A DNA stretch of 64,000 nt from Norana najaformis (Eukaryota > Annelida > Clitellata > Crassiclitellata > Hormogastridae). The position numbers were made by a program, and so were the translations under genes. Positions 12,235-22,424 of the stretch are shown one piece after another (position 1 is the first letter of the stretch; each line of letters begins with the position of its first letter). The notes under the pieces were generated by a model that saw only the letters and a program-made list of their open reading frames with translations, made no database searches and was not told where the DNA came from. The stretch lies in assembly GCA_964023275.1 (NCBI GenBank), contig OZ029915.1, forward strand, positions 21,852,775 through 21,916,774. Reading direction: 5' to 3'.

Positions 12235-12850
12235 CTAACTACGATAACCATAGTAACTTAGAAAATTATGGTTTTTGCAACTATGGCAACCACGGTAACC
12301 AGGAAAAGTTTTTCCTTTTCTTGTTTATGCTGGTAATCAAGGTTACTATAATCTTCCTCATTGCCATGGTTACCAAAGTTATCACAAAGTTATCCTGGTC
12401 ATAATGATTTTTTGGATACCATGGTTACAATAATTATTATGGTTATCATAGCTACCATATTTTTTCCTCGTTACTATGGTTTCCTGAGTTACAATGAATA
12501 CCATGATTTTTCTGGTTACCATAGTTACCATAATTTTCCTGTTCAGCATAGTACCATAATTTTAATGGTTATCATGATTACTAGGGTTGCCATACTATTT
12601 GGTCACCATGGTTACTATAATTTTTCTAGTTTCCAAAGCTAACATAGTTACCAATTTTTCTCTGGTCACCGTGGTTGCCAGAGCTACCATAGTTATCATA
12701 ATTTTCTGGTTACCATAGTTACCATAATTTTCCATGGTTACCATAAAGTTGCTGGCTGCCAATTTAACATCAATTTCATCGTTTTCATAGTTAAAATTTC
12801 TTGTTACCATGATTACTATAGCTACCGTAATTATCATTATACCATAGTTA
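12235..12850. repeat. Degenerate GTTACCATA tandem array
   Basis: Units built around GGTTACCATAGTTACCATAA and TTTTYCTGG repeat for about 600 bp with strong divergence and variable spacing. The array explains the odd Tyr/His/Asn-rich open frames on both strands. The right end abuts the exon-tail copy at 12,858. Confidence 0.85.
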
Positions 12851-12857
12851 CCATTTT

Positions 12858-12885
12858 TCTGTGTTCGACGTTCGCAACGGTAGGC
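12858..12885 (+). repeat. Copy of the 3' end of arrestin exon B including its splice donor
   Basis: CTGTGTTCGACGTTCGCAA with the following GGTAGGC matches 7,111-7,138 with about one mismatch in 27 bases. It spans the last codons (VFDVR) and the GT donor. Upstream is the tandem array, so no complete exon copy is present. It may be a residue of a duplicated exon or a repeat that supplied the exon end. Confidence 0.6.
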
Positions 12886-13424
12886 GCCCACACTCTTTGA
12901 ATGATCGCTGCTAGCACCGCACATTAGTGTGGCGTTCACAGTTAAGCGCCATCGTACACCTCGCAGCTCGTTTGAGTGGCTATGAAGCACATGTTGTCTG
13001 GCAATAAGAGACAAGCACGTGAGGTCTACGGCCAAACAGAATGTGGTCCTAAAATTCAAGAAGACATAAGTGGCTGATTAGATGTCACAATAAAATGTCT
13101 GTGCTACTGTTGTTCACATTACATGTACTTGCAAGCATGAGTGAATTTCTTAGCTGATGAAACATGCTTAAAGTTCACAGCAGCACTTTTTGGTATCGAA
13201 GTAAGTTCATGATAAAATAGCTCTAAACTTATCCACCTAGAAATTTTCTTATTAAATAAACTATACAATAAAATCATGATGTTATTGAAAAGTCAATACT
13301 GTTGAAAACCATCGATTAGAGGTGTGCACAGTTCATACCAGAGTGGAAGAGATAACGGGAAGAGGAAGAAAATGTAGACTTCAGCTATGATCAATCGCTA
13401 GACTTATGATATCAAAGGTCTTCC

Positions 13425-13640
13425 ACTTATCTCACTTTCCGGTTCAATTCCAAACACCATCCACCATAGCCGTCTGACTGCCTGCCTGCCTGCCTGACTC
13501 TTGGATCTTGACCAGGAACCGAACTCTTCCTACCTATCGATTTTGTTTTGACTAAGCGCCTGTGCATAAGCTAGTTCACCCAACTTAGCTTTCGCTAGGC
13601 GCTGTAAAAATCTTGAGCTTACGAATACGATTACCAATCG
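13425..13640 (+). mobile_element. Short dispersed repeat family 1 (SINE-like), first copy
   Basis: The order of blocks is ACCATCCACCATAGCCGTCT, a CTGCC run, CTTGGATCTTGACC, TTTTGTTTTGACT, GCGCCTG, GCTTTCGCTAGGCGCTGTAA and a tail with CGAATACGATTACC. Copies lie at 13,845, 30,600 and 43,155 (reverse). The ATTACG-type tail is like the 3' microsatellites of RTE-mobilised SINEs. Confidence 0.7.
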
Positions 13641-13844
13641 TCATATTGCAACAACTTAGAAATCTGGGCCTAAGACTAGAGACATTTTAATTAATGCAAA
13701 TAGTGAACATGCAATTAGAAATTTTATTTATAAAAGTAATAGGCCAATATATTTTGACACGACTTACAATAATTCAATTTGAGTGGCGCGAAAGCAAATT
13801 GTGTTTTCCATTCATATCTGTTTCGGGGTTGAAATATCAGCTGA

Positions 13845-13985
13845 GCACTTTTTGGATCTTGACCTGGAACCTAACCCTTTTGCCTATTGATTTTGTTTTG
13901 ACTGAGCGCCTGTGAATAAGCTGGTTCCCGCGACGTGGCTTTCGTTGGGCGCTGTAGAAATCTCTGAATTACGATTACGATTGAG
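13845..13985 (+). mobile_element. Family 1 repeat, second (5'-truncated) copy
   Basis: It carries TTGGATCTTGACCTGGAACC, ATTTTGTTTTGACTGAGCGC, TTTCGTTGGGCGCTGTAGAA and a tail of two ATTACG units. It lacks the first third of the family. Confidence 0.7.
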
Positions 13986-14407
13986 CATTTCGGTATCGAG
14001 CTGTGTAAATCTTAAAGAAAAGTTGTCCTTTTGGTTTGTTGTTGCGATTTTTAAACTTTGGCCAAAAGATACCTCGAAACTTCATTGTTGATATAGGCGT
14101 CTAATAATCGTAATTGTAATCGTAAACTCGAAATTACTAAAGCGCTACTTAAAACCTAAGCGCTGCGACTAAGCTAACTTAAATCGACCGATTAAACATT
14201 TTGTAGTGCAAATTTGGAAAACAACGAGGGTTTTAGTTTTAGAATAAATATAGATTGTATTATATTGGCTAACTTAGTCATAATTGTTTGTGTAACTAAC
14301 TTGTAGGCCTACAGCCACTCTGGAACAGTTAGGCGGGGCTATCATTAACGTGCATGAAGAGATGCCGAGATGCCGATAGGTAACCTTCACAGAAGTTGAA
14401 TGTCAGG

Positions 14408-14628
<221 letters not shown>

Positions 14629-14639
14629 AGTTGGACGCC

Positions 14640-16245
14640 GATCGGAAGGGATGATCGACAGACAGAAGGAAAAGTTAAAGAATGGAGCGAACTTAAGAAG
14701 GGCCATTCGCTGAACGACGGTCGACAGGTTTCCGAGCATCAGAAAAAACAACTGCATCCCATTTAACGGGCGGCACTAAGTTAACTGGATGATGCGAATC
14801 AAAAGATTCTGATGTTGCTGATGTTGCTGTAATACATCGTATATACTTGTTATTAACAAGTTGTTAATATACGTGTAAAGAAGTAATCGTCGTTAGGTCT
14901 CCACTTTTCAAAGTCTTGCTCGTAAGTGCAGTTTCAATAGAAAAAACTGCTAAACTATGGCTGCCTTTCAAATGTGCTTTGTCACAGTTAGATCCGACCT
15001 TGTTGAAGGACGGGTTTCAATGGACGGTCTTTCTATGAAGAATTCGGTACACAGTCAATGATACATCGGACACGCCGAAAAACTTCATTTTGGAAAACAG
15101 GAGATACTAGCTCCACATCTACATAATCATGCCACACCATTTGGTGCACAACGCTTCAATCCACAGATGAAATGTTGTTGTAACTGATGTCAGGCTGATG
15201 TGAAAGCGGTACTCCAGGTCCTCCATCCCTGGGTTTTGACATAGTTTTTTATCAACATTATAAACAATTCATTTGCAGGGCTTAGTCTGGTAAAACTAAT
15301 TTTCGTTTAATTTTCTGCATCTTTTAAAAGTAACTGAAATGTTGAGTAATTTGGCAAGCCAGTATAATATTTTGTCTTGGCATCAGTTTTCGATTAGACT
15401 AACTCCAAATGCGTTGAAGGACTTGAGCCTCTGCTAAAGGCATTTGTTGTTTGTGGCCTGACTGTGTGCTTGTTCAGATGTTCTTTGCAGTTCATTTTGT
15501 AGTTTTGAAATCTTATTGGTCAAGGAATTAATGACACCAATGAGCTCAGCAACTTTTGTGCTTAAAGACTGCTGCTGGAGAGTAAGGGCATCATTTGTCA
15601 GTGACAGAGAAACCAGATCACTGAAAAGTGTAATCAGTATGTGTGTTGCGATAGAATTTAGTGTCATACTCTGCCAGTTTCTTTATAGTTGCTCAGGTCA
15701 AGGGGGACAGCGGCTGCTTCCAGGTCCTGTTCTTTCGTAAGTCATAGTTTACATTGTATGTGCCTGTCAACAACTTGCCTCAGTCTTGACTGGTTAATCT
15801 TGGCTGTAGATCAAATAAGGATCGTTGGAAAATAGTCAATGACCAGTTCGTTATCCGCTGGTTTACCTGTATGGAATACAATAGTGTAATGTAATATCTT
15901 GCAATTTCTCTGTTGCACCTGAAAAGTCAACTAATATCACATGAAGTCTCCGACGTGCAGGTTTCTGTCTGTTTTACAAATGAAGTTTTTGTTGAATAAA
16001 TAATGTTCTGTGTAACTGTAGCCGTTTTAACATTTTTTGATTACGACCATTACAATAGTTAATTCATCCACTGAAATGAGCCGTAGCTATTAAAATGTTA
16101 AAGTAGGTATCAAGTGTAAATATAGCTACAAGTAGAAATATAATACATTTAACAAAATGAGCACCACATATTCAGTCGCGCTATTGCGGGCTTCGTTCCT
16201 TCTGTGGTGACAGACGTCCTATTTTTTTACAATCCAGCGATTAAA
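14640..16245. other. Stretch with only one weak candidate gene
   Basis: Apart from the coiled-coil-like minus-strand frame at 15,434-15,667, I see no domain, RNA gene or repeat match. A small palindrome TTGTTATTAACAAGTTGTTAATA lies near 14,848. Confidence 0.5.
15434..15667 (-). CDS. Unrecognised small frame with coiled-coil character
   Basis: The 77-codon minus-strand frame begins at an ATG and contains LQQQSLSTKVAELIGVINSL followed by TNKISKLQNELQRT. It has hydrophobic residues at heptad-like spacing and many Gln, Lys and Glu. That pattern fits a coiled coil, as found in some LINE ORF1 proteins and in many host proteins. No splice sites or partner exons are evident. It may be a fragment or chance. 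Confidence 0.2.
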   Translation of the reverse strand: MTLNSIATHILITLFSDLVSLSLTNDALTLQQQSLSTKVAELIGVINSLTNKISKLQNELQRTSEQAHSQATNNKCL

Positions 16246-16249
16246 ACGC

Positions 16250-16830
16250 GTGACATTTCATAAGGGAAAGCGATACAGTTTTACTGCACTTTCTCTTGTA
16301 CGTCGATTCGTGCAATTCGGCACCCAGCACGATGATGGCATTTCAAAATTTACTTCAAAAATAGCACGGCTTATTGGTGGCATCTCTAGGTTTGGTCATG
16401 TCTCTGATTTCATGCGAGATGAGTTGCACTGGCTTCCTATGAGTCAGCGCATTCGCTATAGGGTCATCGTCTCTGTTTGGAACTCCTTGTTGGGTATTGC
16501 CCCCTCTTACTTGAGGGAGCTTTGCCTACCTGTCCGGTCCAATTTGGGACGTGCTTCTCTTCGCTCCGCTGCTAGTTGTAATCTACTAGTACCTCGCACT
16601 CGCACCTCGACCATGCAGCGTCGTGCTTTCTCTGTTGCTGGCCCAACCCTCTGGAATGGACTTCCTGTTACTCTACGTCTTCTGCCCCGGGATTTTACTT
16701 CTATCTTCTATTCTTCTCTTAAGACTGTTCTCTTTCGCCGAGGTTGGTTTGGGAGCGCTTCTGAGTAGTTTTCTTGAAGGGGCGCTATATAAGTGTTCTG
16801 TATAAATAAATATAAATAAATAAATAAAAA
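16250..16830 (+). mobile_element. 5'-truncated CR1/L2-like LINE, 3' end
   Basis: A 172-codon frame carries the hallmark C-terminal tail of CR1/L2-type LINE polyproteins. It reads LHWLPMSQRIRYRVIV, then GIAPSYLRELCLPV, then RAFSVAGPTLWNGLP and a final SLKTVLFRRG before the stop at 16,766-16,768. The 3' UTR is only about 30 bases, includes GGGGCGCTATATAAG, and ends in an (AAATA)n tail at about 16,803-16,830. The reading frame shows no stop, so the copy is fairly young. All RT motifs are missing because of 5' truncation. Confidence 0.85.
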
Positions 16831-17151
16831 CAATGAACATCAGCTTTTGCCCTACACGAAAATAACTCGTTGGCCGTGATGCATCACGGGACAGCTTTTG
16901 CCATGGTAATCGTTCGCGCCTGAAAAGGTCCATTTGCGCGTTACGCAAAGACGCATATTATTACGAAAATATACGTTGAATTTGCGCCAAGGAGCCCCTC
17001 AACTAATCAGAAGTCGTCAATTATGTGATGAATATTCACTGCGGTACGAATATTCATTATCGATAAGCGCTTGGCTTTCGCGGTGTTAAATTTCAGTTGA
17101 TTATTCAAAACATAGTTTGTAATTCAAAATATGAATTGCTAAATTTCAAAC

Positions 17152-17279
17152 ATGGCAGATTATCGAAAAACCTTGCCTGCGGATTACACCTACCTGCTGT
17201 CGGAGTTCATTGGCGAATACCGTGACGCGGAAAGTAAACATTTAGCGATTTTTCACGCAAGTCTCCGTACCATGGATAG
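17152..17279 (+). CDS. Possible host exon whose splice donor was hit by a Tc1 insertion
   Basis: An ATG at 17,152 opens 43 codons starting MADYRKTLPADYTYLLSEF and ending FHASLRTMDS at the Tc1 boundary. The paralogous segment at 20,333-20,363 ends FHASLHTMDG at ATGGATG followed by GTAAGTACC, a strong donor. If this is a real exon, the Tc1 element entered the TA of that donor. The protein is not recognised. The exon at about 19,335-19,537 could belong to the same transcript. Confidence 0.35.
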
Positions 17280-17281
17280 TA

Positions 17282-18445
17282 CACCCTTGTGCGAATTAAT
17301 TGAAACAAAGCATGTTTTCTATATTACTCGTAATCGTGTACTCAAAACAAACACGAAAAATCAGATCATTTGTTTTGTTGGCTGATGCAATCATTACGTC
17401 AGCAGCGACAGTATTGCATCAGATTTTAGAAACCTGACCAGATGTGATTCGACCGCCGTGCGAGATGGATGTGACACCTAGGAAGCGTACGAAGATCGTC
17501 ACTCTGCACGAACACACAGCTAAGACGTATCGAGAGATTGCTTCAGTGGTTGGTGTGAGTTTAGCAACTGTCAGCCGTGTCATCAAGTTGAAGCAGGAAA
17601 CCGGATCGGTTTCTCCTTAACGTAAAGGAAAGTGTGGCCGTAAGAAGAAAACAACTCCTAGAGATGACGTATATAAAAGCCAGAAGACCTGTCAAGAAAC
17701 AGCTTTTAACCACAATAATGAAAAAACGCGGTATAAATGGGCAAAAGAGTACAAAGAATGGACGAAAGACCAGTGGAGAAAAGTCCTCTTCACCGACGAA
17801 AGCCATTTCCTTGTACAGGGCCAGCGAAGTCAGCATGTTCGAAGGTCACAGGGAGAGAAGCTTGGTGATTGTCACATCAATCAGTCTGTCAAGCACCCAC
17901 AAAAGAAGATGTTTTGGGGATGCTTCAGTTATTATGGTGTCAGAAGCCTGCAGCCAATAGAAGGAATGATGCACTCGCCACAATATATTGAGCTTCTACG
18001 AAAGAGAGTTCTTCCAGAGCTGGAAACGAGGTATCCTGACGGTACTGGGGTATTGCAGCAGGACCTTGCCCCCTGTCACACATCGAAAGTGGTGAAGAAA
18101 TTCATGACACAGCAGCAAATACAGGTACTTGATTGGCCAGGGAATTCTCCAGACATAAATCCCATTGAGAATTTGTGGGCTATATGCAAACGTCGCCTCC
18201 GTGCTGTAGACTGGAGAAGCTAATTCAGGCGCTGATTCAAGTGTGGCACAGGGATCCGAAAATCAACAGTGACTGTTCGAAACTAGTAGACTCCATGCCA
18301 AACCGTGTTCAAATGCTGCTTAAAAATAGAGGAGGTCATATCCGTTACTAATGTACGTATATGTGAGTTTTGTACATGTATATGTGAGTATTTTACACTA
18401 AACTACTAAATTCATTGCTTTTTTCAATTAATTCGCACAAGGGTG
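17282..18445 (+). mobile_element. Tc1-like DNA transposon, 1,164 bp, with intact ends
   Basis: The ends are perfect 24-bp inverted repeats: the left begins CACCCTTGTGCGAATTAATT and the right ends with its complement. TA dinucleotides flank both sides (17,280-17,281 and 18,446-18,447). The host sequence GATAG-TA-AGTACCG is rejoined across the element, and the empty version GATGG-TA-AGTACCG exists at 20,359-20,371. Size is below the usual 1.3-1.7 kb of Tc1 elements because of an internal deletion. Confidence 0.95.
17465..18351 (+). pseudogene. Tc1 transposase, inactivated
   Basis: The product would cut and paste the element through a DDE nuclease. An N-terminal helix-turn-helix reads HTAKTYREIASVVGVSLATV (about residues 16-35), ending KLKQETGSVSP. 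Catalytic residues are visible in LFTDESHF (first Asp), LQQDLAPCHTSK (second Asp) and DWPGNSPDINPIENLW (Glu, with the D34E-type tail). Damage: a TAA at 17,618-17,620, loss of most of the second helix-turn-helix region near 17,665, a frame change near 17,725 (KARRPVKKQLLTTIMKK lies in another frame than YKWAKEYKEW), and another near 18,215. The terminal repeats remain perfect, so it may still be mobilised by a related transposase. Confidence 0.9.
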
Positions 18446-18496
18446 TAAGTACCGTAAGTGCAAATCCGTGAAAATTAAGCTTCATTCCGCCGTATT

Positions 18497-19115
18497 CAGT
18501 GCTGAATAGTTACTTTATAAAAGTAATTAGTAACAGTAATTAGTTACTGGGCAGGAAAAAGTAACTAGCTACGATAAAAGTTACTTTTGAAAATGAGTAA
18601 CTAATTACTGATTACATTTACTTTATAAAAGTAACTAATTACTTCTTTAGTTACTACACATGAGACTTTTAAGATCAAACTTGGCTACATTGGTGGTTTA
18701 GTATAATATAATAGGCAAGTTAATAAAAAAAATATAAAATATAATTGAAATGCCGTATTAGATAGATCTTTATTAGCTCGCAGCGGAAATGTTCGGTCTA
18801 TAGGATCCACATGTCCAAAAGAATTGGAGATAAGGATAGAACAACAATTAATGGTACTTAGAGCGTCATAACTTGACCTGTACCCGCACTGTACGATGCG
18901 AACATAGGCTGATTTTTAAGTAACGCAGAGTAACTACAATTGTTTGTGTTACCATTACCTGGTAAAAGTAATCCATTACTCTTGTGTGTTACTTTTTAAA
19001 AAAGTAAATAGTTACAACAGAAATTTAAAAAGTAAATATTTACAGCAGAAGTTATCAAAAAATAGTAATTAGTTATAGTAACATGCTACAAGTAACATGG
19101 TAACACACAGCGTTG
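18497..19115. mobile_element. Non-autonomous hAT element (MITE-like), 619 bp
   Basis: An 8-bp target duplication GCCGTATT lies at 18,489-18,496 and 19,116-19,123. The ends are imperfect inverted repeats: left CAGTGCTGAATAGTTAC, right (reverse complement) CAACGCTGTGTGTTAC. Subterminal AGTTACTTT/AAAGTAATTAG motifs repeat inward from both sides, typical of hAT elements. There is no coding capacity. Confidence 0.9.
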
Positions 19116-19334
19116 GCCGTATTATTAAATAGCTTTACCAGTGTAACTAAACATTGTGATATCAAACACTGCCAATGCATGCTAGTAAATATAGGCCTAC
19201 AACTGGGTCTTTTCAGTTCAAGCTACAAAGGATTTAATTTGTTTACAAACCATAGTGAATCACATATGTGCCAGTAAACATTTTGTTGAAACAGAGCTGT
19301 TGGAAACTTTCTGATATCTGTTTCTTGCTGTTTC

Positions 19335-19537
19335 CAGATGTTACTCAGTGGATCAATGCTTTCTCGAGAAAGACACAGACAAACTGAAATGTAAGGAACA
19401 CACATTCAGTGCTTCAAGTACTGCAGCACAAGGACTTTGTGTGCCACATGAAGGACTACCACAAAAGACCAAGCAAGCTTGCAAAATCCAGTATAAGATA
19501 TAAGCACTGTGACTGCCCTGCTACAATAGCATTTAAG
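19335..19537 (+). pseudogene. Cysteine/histidine-rich exon, possible zinc-finger (FLYWCH/SWIM-associated) relative
   Basis: After a CTGTTTCCAG acceptor one frame reads CYSVDQCFLEKDTDKLKCKEH. A second frame then reads HKDFVCHMKDYHKRPSKLAK and RYKHCDCPATIAFK, followed by GTAATG. The spacing C..H....H with a distal CxCPA.I resembles the DNA-binding domains found in ZSWIM-like and MULE-derived proteins. The two parts are in different frames, so there is a frameshift or a missed splice near 19,405. Recognition is tentative. Confidence 0.3.
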
Positions 19538-20199
19538 GTAATGTTATTTGTGCTGTTGCTGTTAATTAACATGTTGGCCCAATACCCAAATGCTAATTGA
19601 AACTTTATCAGAGGCTTTAAAAAACATCTTGTTTGTTTCGTGCATAAAAATTATCAGGGTCTAGGCAGTAGCAAATGTAACATGAACAGGTGCCTAGCCA
19701 AGGCAACAGAAATGTTTCAGATGAAAACATAGAAAACACGAGGAAAGCATGAGGAAAAGATGGACCATATTACATTGCTCGTTAAATACATGCAGTTTTT
19801 GTAAGTTTGGAGTTTCTGTTACATTGCTGAGATAATTTACTACATGTATATACTAATTGGAAAAATGTTTAAGTAATATTGTAAATCTTTCAGCTGTCAC
19901 TGTAAATTGTCTTTTACTGCTATTTTACTGTAAACTAATTCACAAATATAGAATGTCAAAAATATAGTGCCATTCCAGTTATGCCTAAATTGTTGAAATG
20001 TGTATATTTTTAGATATAGCAAGTCAACCAAGACTCCCGCAAACGTTACCATTGGGATCATGAGGGAATGCCCAAAACCATAATCATCGATAATAACCAT
20101 AATCTTGCAGTGCTCAATGCTGAAGCTCTGTCCTTCCGGAAAATAGACCCCTCGTGAGAGCCCTGTTAACAATTACTCGACCAAGGTATGTCACCCACT

Positions 20200-20363
20200 G
20201 CAGCTGCAGACTTTCATATCCACCAACTAGACCTTGAAGCAGGAAATGGCTTTCGACAAGATGCCGGTGTGTGGATGTTCCTGCTTGAGGACTTTGTAGA
20301 TATAGATGGATTACGACTCCCTTTGGAGCCTCTTTTTCACGCAAGTCTCCATACCATGGATGG
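20200..20363 (+). CDS. Possible exon ending in the duplicated FHASLHTMDG segment
   Basis: The plus frame reads EAGNGFRQDAGVWMFLLEDF, then VDIDGLRLPLEPLFHASLHT, and ends ATGGATG before GTAAGTACC. The last about 30 bases match the end of the exon at 17,152-17,279. Upstream sequence differs between the two copies. No known domain is recognised and the opposite strand is also open, so coding status is uncertain. Confidence 0.25.
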
Positions 20364-20447
20364 TAAGTACCGTAAGTGCAAATCTGTGAAAATGAAGCTT
20401 CATTCTGCCGTATTCAGTGTTGAATAGTTACTTTTTAAAAGTAATTA
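20333..20447 (+). repeat. Tc1-free paralog of the 17-18.5 kb host segment
   Basis: It matches 17,249-17,281 plus 18,446-18,530 with few mismatches: TTTTTCACGCAAGTCTCC, CCATGGAT, GTAAGTACCGTAAGTGCAAA, GAAGCTTCATTC, GCCGTATT and the first about 33 bp of the hAT MITE. It lacks the Tc1 element and the rest of the MITE. Confidence 0.9.
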
Positions 20448-22196
20448 ATAAATATAAAGCAATTTTTTCCGCAAGTCTCCAGAGCATATTCAGTGTGTAT
20501 TTTCGTAATATGCATGGGCGCCGGTGTCTGCCGCTGGTTGCCTGTTGTTGTGACTGCACTCAGTGGCAGAGTAATTCGTTGTCATCTGCTGCTGCAGCTG
20601 GCATTCGTTTGGACAATGCAGAAGAGTCTGTTGTCGCTAAAAGATGTTTGTAGTTTTCAGAATCGACGATTGATTGGTTCTGAGTGTTGGCAATTGATAG
20701 ACGACAGTGATTGATTTTGCAAAGGATCCTCTGACTGCGCTTCAGTCTAATCCAATCTATTGATCAAATCGAACAATGGAACAGGGGGAGTCGAACGTCT
20801 GCCGAGTAAAACGACTAATTTCACATCCAACCAAAATGCATAACCAAAATGGTTAGTCTTCATATGCATTTTGTTGCCACAACCAACGCATACCAACAAG
20901 GCTGTGTTACCAAAACTGCAACATAACCTCTTTGAATGATACAGCATGATGAATGGAATTTCTAATGGAAACAGGCACTTCTATATCGCTGCTTTAAGCC
21001 TACAAACTTTTCTCGTAAGTAAGAACTATCCAGAAAGTTATGTGAACATACTGAGGTGAATATTGGTTGAACATCATTGGGTAAGATAATCAGTCATTAA
21101 TCACACACCTATATCAACATTAGCTCTTTTAGTCGTATAGTCCAGGAGTTCTATTTGGTTGCTGTAGGCCACATTGTCTGTGCTTTAGCACTAGATGATT
21201 TATGTCCATATTTGAGTCACACTTACATGGCCTGTTATATGTCTCCTTATATAGCCAAATGCTATATAATCATAATTTTGAAGTGTGTGCTGCCAACAGA
21301 AAGTATTTACCTATGTACAGCGACAGTGCAACCAACCGACCATTCTTATGCATAATTACCAATAACGAGTCTTACAAAGAGTTTGTGGTGATAATTTATC
21401 GTTCTATCTCGAGCTTCCATCTGTAGCAGACTTTGAATGTAGCATCAAAGTGTCAGAAGTCAGCCTCTGGAACTTCAGCTTCTGCTTGCATCAATCGAGT
21501 AAAAATAACTCAGCATTCTTACTGAGCTTTAAGTAGGCCTACAAAGTTGAAAGCTTTATTAAACGTGTAACATTTAGGTTTCCTTGCCAATGTAATGGGC
21601 TTCTGTCAGCCTCAGAGCCGCAAGAAAATGTGTTTGAATTTGTTGCATTTGCTGTGGTTGCCTCAAAGCATACTATATGGCTCAAGACTAGAATTTGAAC
21701 CTGATCCAATTTTTGCCTTAACCTGTTTATCTTCACACTGCAATAGCAGGTTAGCTTGGCTGAGGTTCTGAATAAGTGCTGAAACCTGTACGACCATGTT
21801 AACGCTTGCGTCATGATCTGCTGATACATACAGATTAAACGGGGTCAGTTCAGATTGAATATGAATGAGTATGTACATGGAAATATTTTGACTGTGTAAA
21901 ATGGCGATGGATACTATGTCAATGGAATTGAATTTCGAAAGCTGAGTAGCAAGCCTGTTTAGTTTACAGAGCGTTTACCATATGGTTTGTGCGTGACAGT
22001 GCATAATGATATATTCATATCTGAGTTTACATGTGATAATGGCAGAAATGAACATGAGGCAAGATCAGAAAAGCAGCAAGGGACGATCGTAATACCACAA
22101 ATTCGATTGCTTCCAGCGAAGTCCAGTAATGATGATCCAAGGCACTACAGACTGTCTGCTTCTTGACTAAAGTTGGTGTTTAAGACATATGCTGCA
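20448..22196. other. Stretch without a recognised gene
   Basis: I see no domain, splice-bounded exon or mobile-element protein. Two TAGGCCTA palindromes lie around here (near 19,191 and 21,534). A further CGCAAGTCTCC word at 20,474 echoes the duplicated segment. Confidence 0.5.
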
Positions 22197-22207
22197 TTAA
22201 AATGACT

Positions 22208-22413
22208 GATATGTTCTCTGCCTGAAGGCAGGTCCATTGGCTTTATGCCACCCGGGGTTGAGATGTGTGAGATGGTTTCCCATTGCCTTCCTCACAGACA
22301 ATTATGGGTGAGCAACTTGTCCAAGGTCGCTACGCGGTGGCTTGAGGCAGATTTGAACCCTCAACCCTCCGGTTACGAGGCACAGACTATACCACTATAC
22401 CACCGCACCCCAC
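22208..22413 (-). mobile_element. tRNA-derived SINE with target-site duplication
   Basis: On the minus strand the element starts with a tRNA-like head GGTGCGGTGGTATAGTGGTA and a box-B-like GAGGGTTCAAATCTGCC. It continues with GACCTTGGACAAGTTGCTCA and ends near GCCTTCAGGCAGAGAACATA. The direct repeat TTAAAATGACT flanks it at 22,197-22,207 and 22,414-22,424. The clean 11-bp duplication indicates a recent insertion by LINE machinery. Confidence 0.9.
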
Positions 22414-22424
22414 TTAAAATGACT

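Noticed and set aside
12361-13059. Open frames of 93 and 154 codons on opposite strands
   Set aside because: Explained by the degenerate GTTACCATA array, with no domain in the unique part.
22208-22300. Functional tRNA gene
   Set aside because: Box-B-like sequence is present but the cloverleaf is poor and the unit continues into a SINE body with target duplications.
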